DNA from: JAWUVP01 sp034112285
GTDB lineage: Bacteria > Pseudomonadota > Gammaproteobacteria > JABDGN01
Direction of reading: 5' to 3'
DNA length: 39,394 nt
NCBI GenBank assembly: GCA_034112285.1
Contig: JAWUVP010000011.1
Location: 1-39,394 of the forward strand
Shown: positions 1-7,004 of the stretch, one piece after another
How the letters are laid out: each line of letters opens with the position of its first letter
Numbering within the stretch: the stretch's first letter is position 1
Program-made: the position numbers and the translations under genes
Notes under the pieces: model-generated
What the model saw: only the letters and a program-made list of their open reading frames with translations
The model's database searches: none
Told to the model about the DNA's origin: nothing

Positions 1-206
1 GAGCTAACATCATAAACTTTAAAAGAGCCCGAACGCACTATATATACGCCCAAAAATGCACTGCCCACACTGAACAAACTATCACCTTTATGATGCACCG
101 TACGCGTTTCGACCAACTCATCAACATGATGCAGTTCATCATCTTGCAAGCCAATGGAAAAACATACCGGGTAAATAGCGCAATTACGACAGTTAACGTT
201 GCTCAT
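1..206 (-). CDS. fnr: FNR/Anr-type oxygen-sensing Crp-family regulator, N-terminal part (runs off the window)
   Basis: Only the first 68 residues are in the window; the gene continues past base 1. The N-terminus has Cys6, Cys9 and Cys15 with the C-x2-C-x5-C spacing of the E. coli FNR [4Fe-4S] ligands (Cys20, 23, 29). It is followed by the start of the cyclic-nucleotide-binding-like beta roll (residues about 35-68, with the 'KGDSLFSVGS' and 'VRSGSFKVY' strands). The fourth ligand and the DNA-binding helix lie outside. FNR proteins dimerise on TTGAT-N4-ATCAA sites when oxygen is low. The gene is divergent from a D-lactate dehydrogenase and close to a cytochrome bd operon carrying an FNR-like box, which fits its role. 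The start ATG is at 206-204. Orthology to FNR/Anr is strong; which subgroup it belongs to cannot be told from the fragment. Confidence 0.9.
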   Translation of the reverse strand, partial: MSNVNCRNCAIYPVCFSIGLQDDELHHVDELVETRTVHHKGDSLFSVGSAFLGVYIVRSGSFKVYDVS

Positions 207-273
207 AGTGATCTAGGTCAGATAGTTATTTAAATGAGATGCTAGTTTAGCAACTTTTGAAAGGAGTTGCAGC
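207..273. promoter_or_regulatory. Divergent fnr/ldhA intergenic region with a degenerate FNR-like site
   Basis: At 209-220 there is TGAT-CTAG-GTCA, one base away from the FNR core TGAT-N4-ATCA. A weak -10-like TAGTTT at 243-248 would put the site near -40 for the ldhA direction and close to the start codon of fnr. AAAGGAG at 259-265 is the ribosome-binding site of ldhA. Autoregulation of fnr with activation of ldhA is possible, but the site has a mismatch and the -10 is poor. Confidence 0.35.
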
Positions 274-1296
274 ATGCGTTTAGTCCTTTATTCATGTCAT
301 ACATATGAAGCCCCTTTTTTGGCGCGCCAATTAAGCACACTACCGCTAGATATTAGCTACAAGAATGCCGCCATTAGCATAGAATCCGTTGAAAATGGGC
401 CACACACAGAGATTGTGAGCGTGTTTGTTAATGACGTACTCGATAAAGTCATGCTCACAACCCTAGCGAACAAGGGCTGTCGGTTGATTTTGTTGCGCGC
501 CGCAGGGTATGACAAAATCGATATTAACACCGCAGCCCAGCTGGGTATTAACGTGTGCAACGTGCCAGAATATTCACCGCAAAGTATTGCCGAATATGCA
601 CTCATGCTCACCCTAGCCTTATTGCGCAAATTACCCAAAACCTTAACCAATATGCAACAGCATCAGTATGCTTTAGCCGGCCTAGTTGGGCAAAGTTTAC
701 ACGGAAAAACCGTCGGGGTCATTGGCACAGGCCGTATAGGCGCCTTATATGCACAAATGCTACAACCGTTTAATTGCACTATCTTGGCCTGTGACCCCAT
801 ACCTAACGCGTTGATTTGCATGAGTAATATTGATTATGTTGAATTAGAAGAAATCGTCGCACAAGCAGATATCATCAGCCTACACTGCCCACTAACCCCA
901 GCAACAAGGCACCTATTTAACAAACAGCAATTTGTGAAAATGAAATCAACGGCAAGCTTAATCAATACAAGCCGCGGGGCGCTGGTAGACTCCGAGGCTT
1001 TGCTGGCCGCGTTACAATCCAAACAAATTGCAAATTACGCTGGCGATGTCTATGAATTTGAAGCCGGATTATACTTTCCCATACCCAATGCGCAGCAAGC
1101 AGACAACACGCTGCTTGACCAGCTGTGTAAACATGATAATTGCATGATGACACCGCATTGTGCCTTTCTTACCGAGGAAGGCTTACACAATATTGCCCAC
1201 TCAACCTTTGCTAACTGTGTCCGATTTATGGATGATGATAAATTAGTTCATCAACTCACAAACGACGCTCTAAACACTGATGTCTATAGAAACTGA
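274..1296 (+). CDS. ldhA: D-lactate dehydrogenase (LdhA-like D-2-hydroxyacid dehydrogenase)
   Basis: 340 aa (E. coli LdhA 329). It reduces pyruvate to D-lactate with NADH in the cytosol, a fermentative way to reoxidise NADH. The NAD fold has GTGRIG at 151-156 (G-x-G-x2-G) and Asp174 at the end of the next strand, where NAD-specific enzymes bind the ribose. The catalytic set of the D-2-hydroxyacid family is visible: Arg234 in NTSRGALVD, Glu263 in GDVYEFE, and His295 in MMTPHCAFLTEEG, the LdhA-type 'H-x-A-F-x-T' form. Ser/Thr-rich hydroxypyruvate or phosphoglycerate signatures are absent, so LdhA is preferred over other family members. A good Shine-Dalgarno (AAAGGAG) sits just upstream of the ATG. 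Its stop codon overlaps the FNR-like box of the cyd operon. Placement beside fnr fits control by low oxygen. Confidence 0.85.
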   Translation: MRLVLYSCHTYEAPFLARQLSTLPLDISYKNAAISIESVENGPHTEIVSVFVNDVLDKVMLTTLANKGCRLILLRAAGYDKIDINTAAQLGINVCNVPEYSPQSIAEYALMLTLALLRKLPKTLTNMQQHQYALAGLVGQSLHGKTVGVIGTGRIGALYAQMLQPFNCTILACDPIPNALICMSNIDYVELEEIVAQADIISLHCPLTPATRHLFNKQQFVKMKSTASLINTSRGALVDSEALLAALQSKQIANYAGDVYEFEAGLYFPIPNAQQADNTLLDQLCKHDNCMMTPHCAFLTEEGLHNIAHSTFANCVRFMDDDKLVHQLTNDALNTDVYRN

Positions 1297-1333
1297 TCCA
1301 GATCAGCTATGAGTATAGGTTCCCCGATATAAT
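1293..1333 (+). promoter_or_regulatory. FNR-like box and -10 of the cydPABX operon
   Basis: At 1293-1306 is CTGAT-CCAG-ATCAG, a perfect palindrome with the FNR core TGAT-N4-ATCA. TATAAT lies at 1328-1333 with no good -35. With a start about 7 bp after the -10 (near 1340), the box centre (1299.5) falls at about -40.5, the class II FNR activator position in which the protein replaces the -35 contact. The TGA stop of ldhA (1294-1296) lies inside the box. Induction of bd oxidase at low oxygen by the neighbouring FNR is the straightforward reading; no transcript start is known. Confidence 0.65.
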
Positions 1334-1359
1334 CGCGACACTTATCACTGGGGAAAACT

Positions 1360-1542
1360 GTGAAAAATAATCCTAAAAAAGCTATTTTATGGAAAGATAT
1401 ATCTAAAGTATTGATAATTAAAGGTATTTTGTTTTTCTGCATTTGGTTATTCTTTTTCTCAAATCCCGCATCAAAGCATATCAACACTAACGCGGCTTAT
1501 GTGTCGCACTTGCTTAGCCAATCACCCCCCAAGGAGTCTTAA
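1360..1542 (+). CDS. cydP: CydP-like small membrane protein preceding cydA
   Basis: 60 aa with a basic N-terminus and one transmembrane helix (residues about 17-36, VLIIKGILFFCIWLFFFSNP), then a short polar tail. Small single-helix proteins of this form directly upstream of cydA are annotated in many proteobacteria as putative cytochrome bd small subunit CydP. The match here is by position, size and topology rather than a sharp motif. The start is GTG at 1360; no in-frame ATG is available and the Shine-Dalgarno is weak. The stop is 3 bp before the cydA start, so the two are almost certainly co-translated. Alternative: an unrelated leader peptide. Confidence 0.6.
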   Translation: MKNNPKKAILWKDISKVLIIKGILFFCIWLFFFSNPASKHINTNAAYVSHLLSQSPPKES

Positions 1543-1545
1543 AAT

Positions 1546-3108
1546 ATGGTTGCTTCACCTGCCGTCGTAGAGTTATCGCGCTTACAATTTGCTGTTACCG
1601 CGTTATATCACTTTTTATTCGTTCCCTTAACGCTAGGCTTGTCTTGGCTGCTGGTCATCATGGAAGCGTGTTATGTCATAACCGACAAGCCCATCTATAA
1701 AGACATGACCCGCTTTTGGGGAAAATTGTTTGGCATTAACTTTGCCATGGGTGTGGTGACCGGTTTAACCTTAGAATTTCAATTCGGGCAAAACTGGGCT
1801 TACTTTTCGCAATACATCGGCAATATTTTTGGCGTACCGCTAGCAGTTGAAGGCATGGTGGCTTTTATGCTGGAATCAACTTTTATTGGTATTTTCTTCT
1901 TTGGTTGGGATAAGGTTGGCAAAGTACAACATTTATTTTCTACCTTCTTTTTAGCCATTGGCTCAAGCTTGTCAGCACTGGTAATCTTGGTGGCCAACGG
2001 GTGGATGCAAAATCCTGTGGGCGCAACCTTCAATTACCACACCTTGCGTATGGATTTAAACAGCTGGTCACAGTTATGGTTAAACTCTGATGCGCAAGTA
2101 CGCTTTGTGCACACCATTGCAGCGGGGTATGTCACCGGCTCATTATTCGTGCTAGGCATCTCAGCCTTTTACTTATTACGCGGTCGCGATTTAGCCTTTG
2201 CAAAGCGTTCGTTTGTGATTGCAGCAGGCTTTGGCTTAGCAGCAACCTTATCGGTCATCTATTTGGGTGATGCCAACGGCGTGGAAGTGGCAACACATCA
2301 AAAAGCGAAGTTAGCCGCAATGGAAGCCGAGTGGAACACAGCCCCAGCGCCAGCCCCTTGGAATTTAATTGCTTGGCCAAACCAAGCAAAACAAAAAAAT
2401 GATTTTTCGCTGCAGCTACCGTGGGCAATGGGCGTGCTAATTACTCATTCATTAGATACACAAGTAGAAGGCTTAAACCCCATTATGGCGCACAACAAGC
2501 TACGCATTAAGCGTGGCATGCGAGCTTATGACTTGTTACAAAAATTGCGTGCAGGTGACCCATCACCACAACTGTTGGCCGAGTTTAAAAAATACCAACC
2601 CGACTTAGGTTATGGCTTATTATTAAAACGCTATACCGAAAAAGTCACCGATGCTACGCCAGCACAAATTAACATGGCAACGAAAGACTCCATTCCAAAC
2701 GTGCAGATTTTATTTTGGACCTTTAGAATCATGGTCGCCTGTGGCTTCTTTATTTTATGGATATTCATTCTTGCCAATGTATTTTGGCTGCGTGACACCG
2801 TCTGGAACAAACGCTGGTTTTTACGCTTAACGCTATACAGCATTCCACTGCCTTGGATAGCCGCCGAAATGGGCTGGACAGTGGCTGAAGTGGGCCGCCA
2901 ACCTTGGGTGGTTAATGGTATTTTACCCACCTTCATGGGCACCTCAAGCGTGAGCACCTCACAACTGCATTTAAGTTTGGCTGGGTTTATCATTTTTTAC
3001 ACCGGCTTATTCTTTGTTGAAATGTTTTTAATGTTCAAATATGCTCGTTTGGGCCCTAGCAGCTTACACACCGGTAAGTATCATTTTGAAACCATAGCGC
3101 ACAAATAG
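1546..3108 (+). CDS. cydA: Cytochrome bd-I ubiquinol oxidase subunit I
   Basis: 520 aa, near-collinear with E. coli CydA (522 aa). The subunit carries the hemes and the quinol site of the high-affinity, non-proton-pumping oxidase in the inner membrane. Heme ligands align at +3: His22 (E. coli His19), His189 (His186) and Met396 (Met393, in FRIMVACGF). The long Q-loop of bd-I type enzymes is present (residues about 255-365, including AEWNTAPAPAPW and GYGLLLKRYT), so this is the long-loop (L) subfamily and not the short cyanide-insensitive CioA type. The C-terminal ARLGPSSLHTGKYHFE motif is intact. Second gene of cydP-A-B-X; the FNR-like box upstream suggests micro-oxic induction. Confidence 0.97.
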   Translation: MVASPAVVELSRLQFAVTALYHFLFVPLTLGLSWLLVIMEACYVITDKPIYKDMTRFWGKLFGINFAMGVVTGLTLEFQFGQNWAYFSQYIGNIFGVPLAVEGMVAFMLESTFIGIFFFGWDKVGKVQHLFSTFFLAIGSSLSALVILVANGWMQNPVGATFNYHTLRMDLNSWSQLWLNSDAQVRFVHTIAAGYVTGSLFVLGISAFYLLRGRDLAFAKRSFVIAAGFGLAATLSVIYLGDANGVEVATHQKAKLAAMEAEWNTAPAPAPWNLIAWPNQAKQKNDFSLQLPWAMGVLITHSLDTQVEGLNPIMAHNKLRIKRGMRAYDLLQKLRAGDPSPQLLAEFKKYQPDLGYGLLLKRYTEKVTDATPAQINMATKDSIPNVQILFWTFRIMVACGFFILWIFILANVFWLRDTVWNKRWFLRLTLYSIPLPWIAAEMGWTVAEVGRQPWVVNGILPTFMGTSSVSTSQLHLSLAGFIIFYTGLFFVEMFLMFKYARLGPSSLHTGKYHFETIAHK

Positions 3109-3118
3109 GAGCTAGCAC

Positions 3119-4258
3119 ATGTTGTTTACTTATGTAACGTATAAAATTATTTGGTGGGCTTTAGTCGGCGGCGTATTAACCTTATATGCTTGGACTGCCG
3201 GGTTTGATTTGGGCATTGGTGCTTTACTGCCTTTTATTGCCCGCAAAAATGATGAACGCCGTGTGCTAATTAATGTCATCGGCCCAACATGGGATGGCAA
3301 CCAAGTCTGGTTGGTTTTTGGTGGTGGCGCCATCTTTGCCGTTTGGCCTGCCGTTTACGCCACGGTTTTCTCCGGCTTTTATGAAGCTATGCTATTAGTG
3401 TTGTGGTCGTTATTTTTACGCCCAATTGGGTTTGAATATCGCGCCAAGATACAAAATGCTATCTGGCAAAAAACCTGGGACTGGGCTTTGTTTGTGGGTT
3501 CAGCCATACCCGCCATTGTATTAGGGGTGGCTTTTGGAAACTTAATGCGTGGCGTTCCCATTCACTTTGATGACACTTACCGCAGCTTTTATGATGGTAC
3601 GTTTTGGCAATTGCTCAACCCCTTCGGCCTATTATGTGGCCTAGTTAGCTTTAGCATGTTTGTCGCCCATGGCGCCAACCTATTATTAATGCGCACCGAT
3701 GGCATTATCAAACAACGCTGTTGGAAAGCCAGCCGCGCATTTAGTATTTTATTTATGCTTTGCTTTGCAACAGCCGGGGTTTGGATTGCTTGCGGCTTTA
3801 TGGGATATAAACTGGTTTACTTGCCCACGCACCCACAAGCCGATATGTTTAAAACAATTGTACATACGGTGCCCAGCGGTTTGCTCGCAAACTACAGCGT
3901 CTACCATTGGATGGTTATTGCTCCCATGCTAGGTTTTGCCGGTGGCTTACTCAGCCTATGCGCTGGATTTGTGCGCAAGGCCGTTGCCAGCTTTATTGGC
4001 AGCATGCTGATGATACTAGGTGCGGTGCTAACGTTTGGCTTTAGCATGTTTCCTTTCATTGTGCCGTCAATTACTAACCCCAATCAAAGCTTAACGCTTT
4101 GGAATGCTGCCAGCGGTGTTTATAGCTTATCCGTACTATTCTGGGTGGCCATATTTGTTTTACCGACTATTGGCCTATATACTTTGTGGGTCTATGCCAA
4201 AATGTGGGACATTATTTCCAGCGAAACCATTGCTGAACAAGGTCATGAATTATATTAA
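3119..4258 (+). CDS. cydB: Cytochrome bd-I ubiquinol oxidase subunit II
   Basis: 379 aa, the same length as E. coli CydB. It is an integral membrane protein with eight or so hydrophobic segments. The family signature near residues 55-70 (IGPTWDGNQVWLVFGGG) and the early TAGFDLGIGALLPF segment, equivalent to the 'DGFDLGVG' region, are present. CydB forms the pseudo-symmetrical partner of CydA and stabilises the hemes. AGGAG just before the ATG gives a good ribosome-binding site, 10 bp after cydA. No truncation is seen. Confidence 0.97.
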   Translation: MLFTYVTYKIIWWALVGGVLTLYAWTAGFDLGIGALLPFIARKNDERRVLINVIGPTWDGNQVWLVFGGGAIFAVWPAVYATVFSGFYEAMLLVLWSLFLRPIGFEYRAKIQNAIWQKTWDWALFVGSAIPAIVLGVAFGNLMRGVPIHFDDTYRSFYDGTFWQLLNPFGLLCGLVSFSMFVAHGANLLLMRTDGIIKQRCWKASRAFSILFMLCFATAGVWIACGFMGYKLVYLPTHPQADMFKTIVHTVPSGLLANYSVYHWMVIAPMLGFAGGLLSLCAGFVRKAVASFIGSMLMILGAVLTFGFSMFPFIVPSITNPNQSLTLWNAASGVYSLSVLFWVAIFVLPTIGLYTLWVYAKMWDIISSETIAEQGHELY

Positions 4259-4275
4259 TTTAACGAGGACAAACT

Positions 4276-4380
4276 ATGTGGTATTTTACTTGGATTTTAG
4301 GCGTTTGCTTTGCAGCCTGTTGCGGCATCATTGCTGCATTATGGTTTGAAAATGACCCGCGCTTTAAAAAAGATCTTTAA
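4276..4380 (+). CDS. cydX: Cytochrome bd-I small subunit CydX
   Basis: 34 aa beginning MWYFTWILGV, matching the MWYFAWILG start of E. coli CydX (37 aa), with one transmembrane helix (residues 3-22) and the conserved Glu25 after it. CydX binds CydA and is needed for oxidase stability and activity. GAGGA lies 8 bp before the ATG; the gene is 17 bp after cydB. Two extra cysteines (15, 16) in the helix, plus Cys11, are unusual but do not alter the call. It completes the operon. Confidence 0.93.
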   Translation: MWYFTWILGVCFAACCGIIAALWFENDPRFKKDL

Positions 4381-4392
4381 GGTTGATTTTAT

Positions 4393-4436
4393 TATCAAGA
4401 TTGGCTAGCATTAGCTCATGACAAAATATCTTGATA
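4393..4436. promoter_or_regulatory. Inverted repeat spanning the hepT start, possible operator
   Basis: TATCAAGAT (4393-4401) is exactly repeated in inverted form as ATCTTGATA (4428-4436), around a smaller imperfect palindrome GGCTAGCATTAGCTC. The repeat brackets the ATG at 4418. Toxin-antitoxin operons are often autoregulated through such palindromes, but HepT-MntA proteins have no obvious DNA-binding domain, so this is tentative. Confidence 0.3.
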
Positions 4437-4855
4437 TACTAAATGAGCAGCGTCGACAGTTACAAAAAGCCTTGGGCCACCTGGCCTATAGTTACGCAAA
4501 AATACAGAAATTCAGCCTCGACACTGAAGAACTCGATGATGAAACCTTAGAGACTTGGGAGAGCTTTGCTGCTCGTTTTGCAAGGGTTTCAGATATTTTT
4601 TTAGCCCGCTATCTAAGAACCTATATTCTCAACAGCGATCCGGGGTTTCGCGGCAGCTTTCGAGATTTTGTGAATCAGGCTGAAAAATTAGGTTTGATAG
4701 ATGATACAACCATCTGGTTTGAAATACGTGAGTTGCGCAATATTTCTGCACACGAATACAATGAAGATAATCTTACTCAATTTTATCAACAGTTAAAGGT
4801 ACACTGCCCCCGCTTATTAAAACTTACTGATTTACTTGCAGAGTCATGCGCCTAA
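4418..4855 (+). CDS. hepT: HepT-like HEPN toxin (type VII toxin-antitoxin)
   Basis: 145 aa, all-helical. Near the C-terminus is ELRNISAHEY, giving the R-x4-H-x-Y motif of HepT toxins (Arg107, His112, Tyr114). HEPN proteins of this group are RNases in the cytosol; the tyrosine is the residue AMPylated by the partner nucleotidyltransferase in the characterised Shewanella system. The partner gene overlaps by 10 bp downstream in the +1 frame, the usual HepT-MntA arrangement. The start ATG lacks a clear Shine-Dalgarno; a second in-frame ATG 27 bp further in would shorten the first helix. The main uncertainty is whether the toxin is active; the catalytic residues are all present. Confidence 0.85.
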   Translation: MTKYLDILNEQRRQLQKALGHLAYSYAKIQKFSLDTEELDDETLETWESFAARFARVSDIFLARYLRTYILNSDPGFRGSFRDFVNQAEKLGLIDDTTIWFEIRELRNISAHEYNEDNLTQFYQQLKVHCPRLLKLTDLLAESCA

Positions 4856-5169
4856 GTAACAATGAAAAGCAGGCGCTCACAAAAGCCATTACACCTTATA
4901 TTAATACAAAAAATAGTGAGCTACGTTTATATGGTAGCCGAACTGATGATACAAAACGCGGTGGAGATATTGATCTATTACTCATTGCTTCCAAAACAGA
5001 ACAAGCCAAACATCTTATGGCTAACAAACATAAAATATTTGTGTCAATGAAATTAGAAATTGGTGAGCAAAAAATTGATCTCACCATCATTGAAAACAAC
5101 CAGTTAACAACAAATGCTTTTGTCAAAACCATTTATCCAGAATCTATATTACTACATCGCTGGGAATAA
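4846..5169 (+). CDS. mntA: MntA-like minimal nucleotidyltransferase antitoxin
   Basis: 107 aa. A pol-beta-type minimal nucleotidyltransferase: Gly30-Ser31, then nine residues, then Asp41-x-Asp43 (YGSR...GGDIDLLL), with the third acidic residue at Asp78 (KIDLTII). MntA antitoxins transfer AMP from ATP to the HepT tyrosine and so neutralise it. The spacer between GS and DxD is 9, against 10 in the best-known members, within the general family range. The gene starts inside the end of hepT. Its last 18 bp overlap the 3' end of hemC on the other strand, so the two transcription units converge. Confidence 0.85.
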   Translation: MRLSNNEKQALTKAITPYINTKNSELRLYGSRTDDTKRGGDIDLLLIASKTEQAKHLMANKHKIFVSMKLEIGEQKIDLTIIENNQLTTNAFVKTIYPESILLHRWE

Positions 5170-6069
5170 TATTTTTTTAGCGCCCAAATCGTCTAAGCTC
5201 TCACCCACCAGCTGACTTAATTTTTTGGCTGCATCGCTCGCAGCAGTATTATGGTAAGTTAACACCTGTTTGCCATCGGCACTGGCCACCAAACCCTGTA
5301 ACGCTAGCTTATCATTACTTAACTGCGCGTAACTTCCGATGGGTGAATGACAATTTCCCTTTAAGTGGCTTACCAAATCACGCTCGGCACTCACGCATAG
5401 AAATGTGTTAGCGCAATTTAATGGCTGCAATAATTCAATTAGCTCGCTATTATTTGCTTGGCATTCAATGCCGATGGCGCCTTGGCCGACTGAGGGTAAC
5501 ATCACATCGGTGCTAAGATACTCGGTGATTTTATTTGCTAAACCTAACCGCGTTAAGCCCGCAGCGGCTAAAATAATTGCGTCATAGTCACCGCTGGCGA
5601 GTTTTCGTAAACGAGTGTCGACATTGCCGCGTAAAGGTAATATTTTTAAATCAGGACGCAGAGCCAACAATTGTGCGGCGCGGCGTACACTGCCGGTGCC
5701 AATGCTGGCACCTTGTGGCAAAGCTTTTAGGCTTGGATAGTTCTCACTGAGTAAGGCATCGCGCACGTCGGCGCGCGTTAACATAGCGGCAAGGGTTAGG
5801 CTGGGTGGTAAATCTGGTGGAACATCTTTCATTGAATGCACGGCAATATCGGCGCGATTTTCTATCAAGGCGTGTTCTAATTCTTTAATAAATAATCCTT
5901 TGCCACCGATGTCGGCTAAAGGCTTATCTTGCACGCGATCGCCGGTGGTGCTAATAAAAACAATCTCAACTTCTAGCTGAGGATGATGCTTTAATAACAA
6001 ATTTCGCACATGCTCTGCTTGCCATGTCGCGAGCAAACTGTTGCGACTGGCAAGGCGTATTTTATTCAT
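5152..6069 (-). CDS. hemC: Hydroxymethylbilane synthase (porphobilinogen deaminase)
   Basis: 305 aa (E. coli 313). It condenses four porphobilinogens into hydroxymethylbilane in heme biosynthesis. Visible residues: Asp82 in VHSMKDVPP (catalytic Asp84 of E. coli), the arginine-rich TGSVRR and RGNVDTRL strands that bind the substrate carboxylates, and Cys240 in KGNCHSPIGSYA, where the dipyrromethane cofactor is attached. Translation is coupled to the upstream hydrolase gene: that gene's TAA and the hemC ATG share a base (TAATG). hemD, the usual downstream partner, is not here; instead hemC runs convergently into mntA. Functionally intact by motif. Confidence 0.96.
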   Translation of the reverse strand: MNKIRLASRNSLLATWQAEHVRNLLLKHHPQLEVEIVFISTTGDRVQDKPLADIGGKGLFIKELEHALIENRADIAVHSMKDVPPDLPPSLTLAAMLTRADVRDALLSENYPSLKALPQGASIGTGSVRRAAQLLALRPDLKILPLRGNVDTRLRKLASGDYDAIILAAAGLTRLGLANKITEYLSTDVMLPSVGQGAIGIECQANNSELIELLQPLNCANTFLCVSAERDLVSHLKGNCHSPIGSYAQLSNDKLALQGLVASADGKQVLTYHNTAASDAAKKLSQLVGESLDDLGAKKILFPAM

Positions 6070-6941
6070 TAGCGGTGGCGCAAGAGTTGACGCACTGCAG
6101 CCACAATTTTTTGTGGTGCAAATTTTTGCAAATCATCACTGTGCAAAGGCGTATATTCATATTGACCTCTTGGCGTGGAGGCCACTAATTGTTGCAACAT
6201 GTTGGTTTCAAGCGGGCTATCTTTTTTGCCTTCCATCACAATCAGTGCAATGGGCTTTAATGGCGGCGAAAGCATCAGTTGTTGCTCACTTTTTATTTGC
6301 CCAAGCTGTTCTAGATCATGTTCAATTAAGGCTGCTTGCGAAACATTGATTGAAAGCTTGGCTTCATTGGCGTTGAAACCTAACACTCTACGTTTTAAAA
6401 CTAATATATTATGGTTATATTGCTGGCGAAATTTCACCTGCTCATGATTCTCGCCTGGTGCGTAATTTTTAATTCTTCCTAGCGCTATCGCGGCATCAAC
6501 ACGTGGGTTAATTAATAATAACCCCACTACTTCATTTGAAAAATTGCGCGCAAAATAACGCGCGTACGACGAGCTTACACCACTAGAAACTAACACGTAA
6601 GGCGGTTTGACGTTTGCCACTGTTAATAAATCACGCAAACGTTGCACGACATATTTAGCTGAACGGGGTGACACTAAATCTTCTAGCGATTGGCTTTTAC
6701 CAAGGCCAGCGCGATCGTAGGTAAAAACATGGGTGATTTGACTCAAGCCTGGAAGCACTGCGTGCCAAGTCGTTTGTGGCTGGCCTGCGGCGGATAATAA
6801 AATGACCGGCGGTTTGCCGTGACCACCTTGGGTAGTCCAAAACTTTGTGCCATGAGTCGTGTAGTATTGTGTAGACAGGTTTGCAGCAGAGACGAGGGTG
6901 GTTACGGATAGTGCTATCAGTAAGCAAAATAGTTTGTTCAT
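6069..6941 (-). CDS. Exported alpha/beta-hydrolase-like protein with an altered nucleophile elbow
   Basis: 290 aa with a signal peptide (residues 1-19, cleavage near VSA-A), so a periplasmic or secreted protein. The fold is recognisable: VILLSAAGQ strand (46-54), THVFTYDRAGLGKS (70-83), the YVLV strand before the elbow (115-118), LLLINPR (141-147), an acid region near 236-242 and a candidate catalytic His267 (TPLHSDD). Where active members have G-x-S-x-G, this protein reads SSGVSSS (119-125) followed by the normal YARYFA helix. Anchored on that helix, the nucleophile serine is Gly121; with a two-residue shift, Ser123 in GVSSS could serve instead. It may be a weak or inactive enzyme. Good Shine-Dalgarno (AGGTGAT). 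It is co-transcribed with hemC. Substrate unknown. Confidence 0.75.
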   Translation of the reverse strand: MNKLFCLLIALSVTTLVSAANLSTQYYTTHGTKFWTTQGGHGKPPVILLSAAGQPQTTWHAVLPGLSQITHVFTYDRAGLGKSQSLEDLVSPRSAKYVVQRLRDLLTVANVKPPYVLVSSGVSSSYARYFARNFSNEVVGLLLINPRVDAAIALGRIKNYAPGENHEQVKFRQQYNHNILVLKRRVLGFNANEAKLSINVSQAALIEHDLEQLGQIKSEQQLMLSPPLKPIALIVMEGKKDSPLETNMLQQLVASTPRGQYEYTPLHSDDLQKFAPQKIVAAVRQLLRHR

Positions 6942-7004
6942 GTGATCACCTGGTTTGTAAAATGGCCCCGTCGCTGCCCTCTTTGGCTCGACAGGGCTTA
7001 AAAC

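Noticed and set aside
4383..4398. TTGAT...ATCAA as an FNR box before hepT
   Set aside because: The spacer is 6 bp instead of 4, which FNR dimers do not bind.
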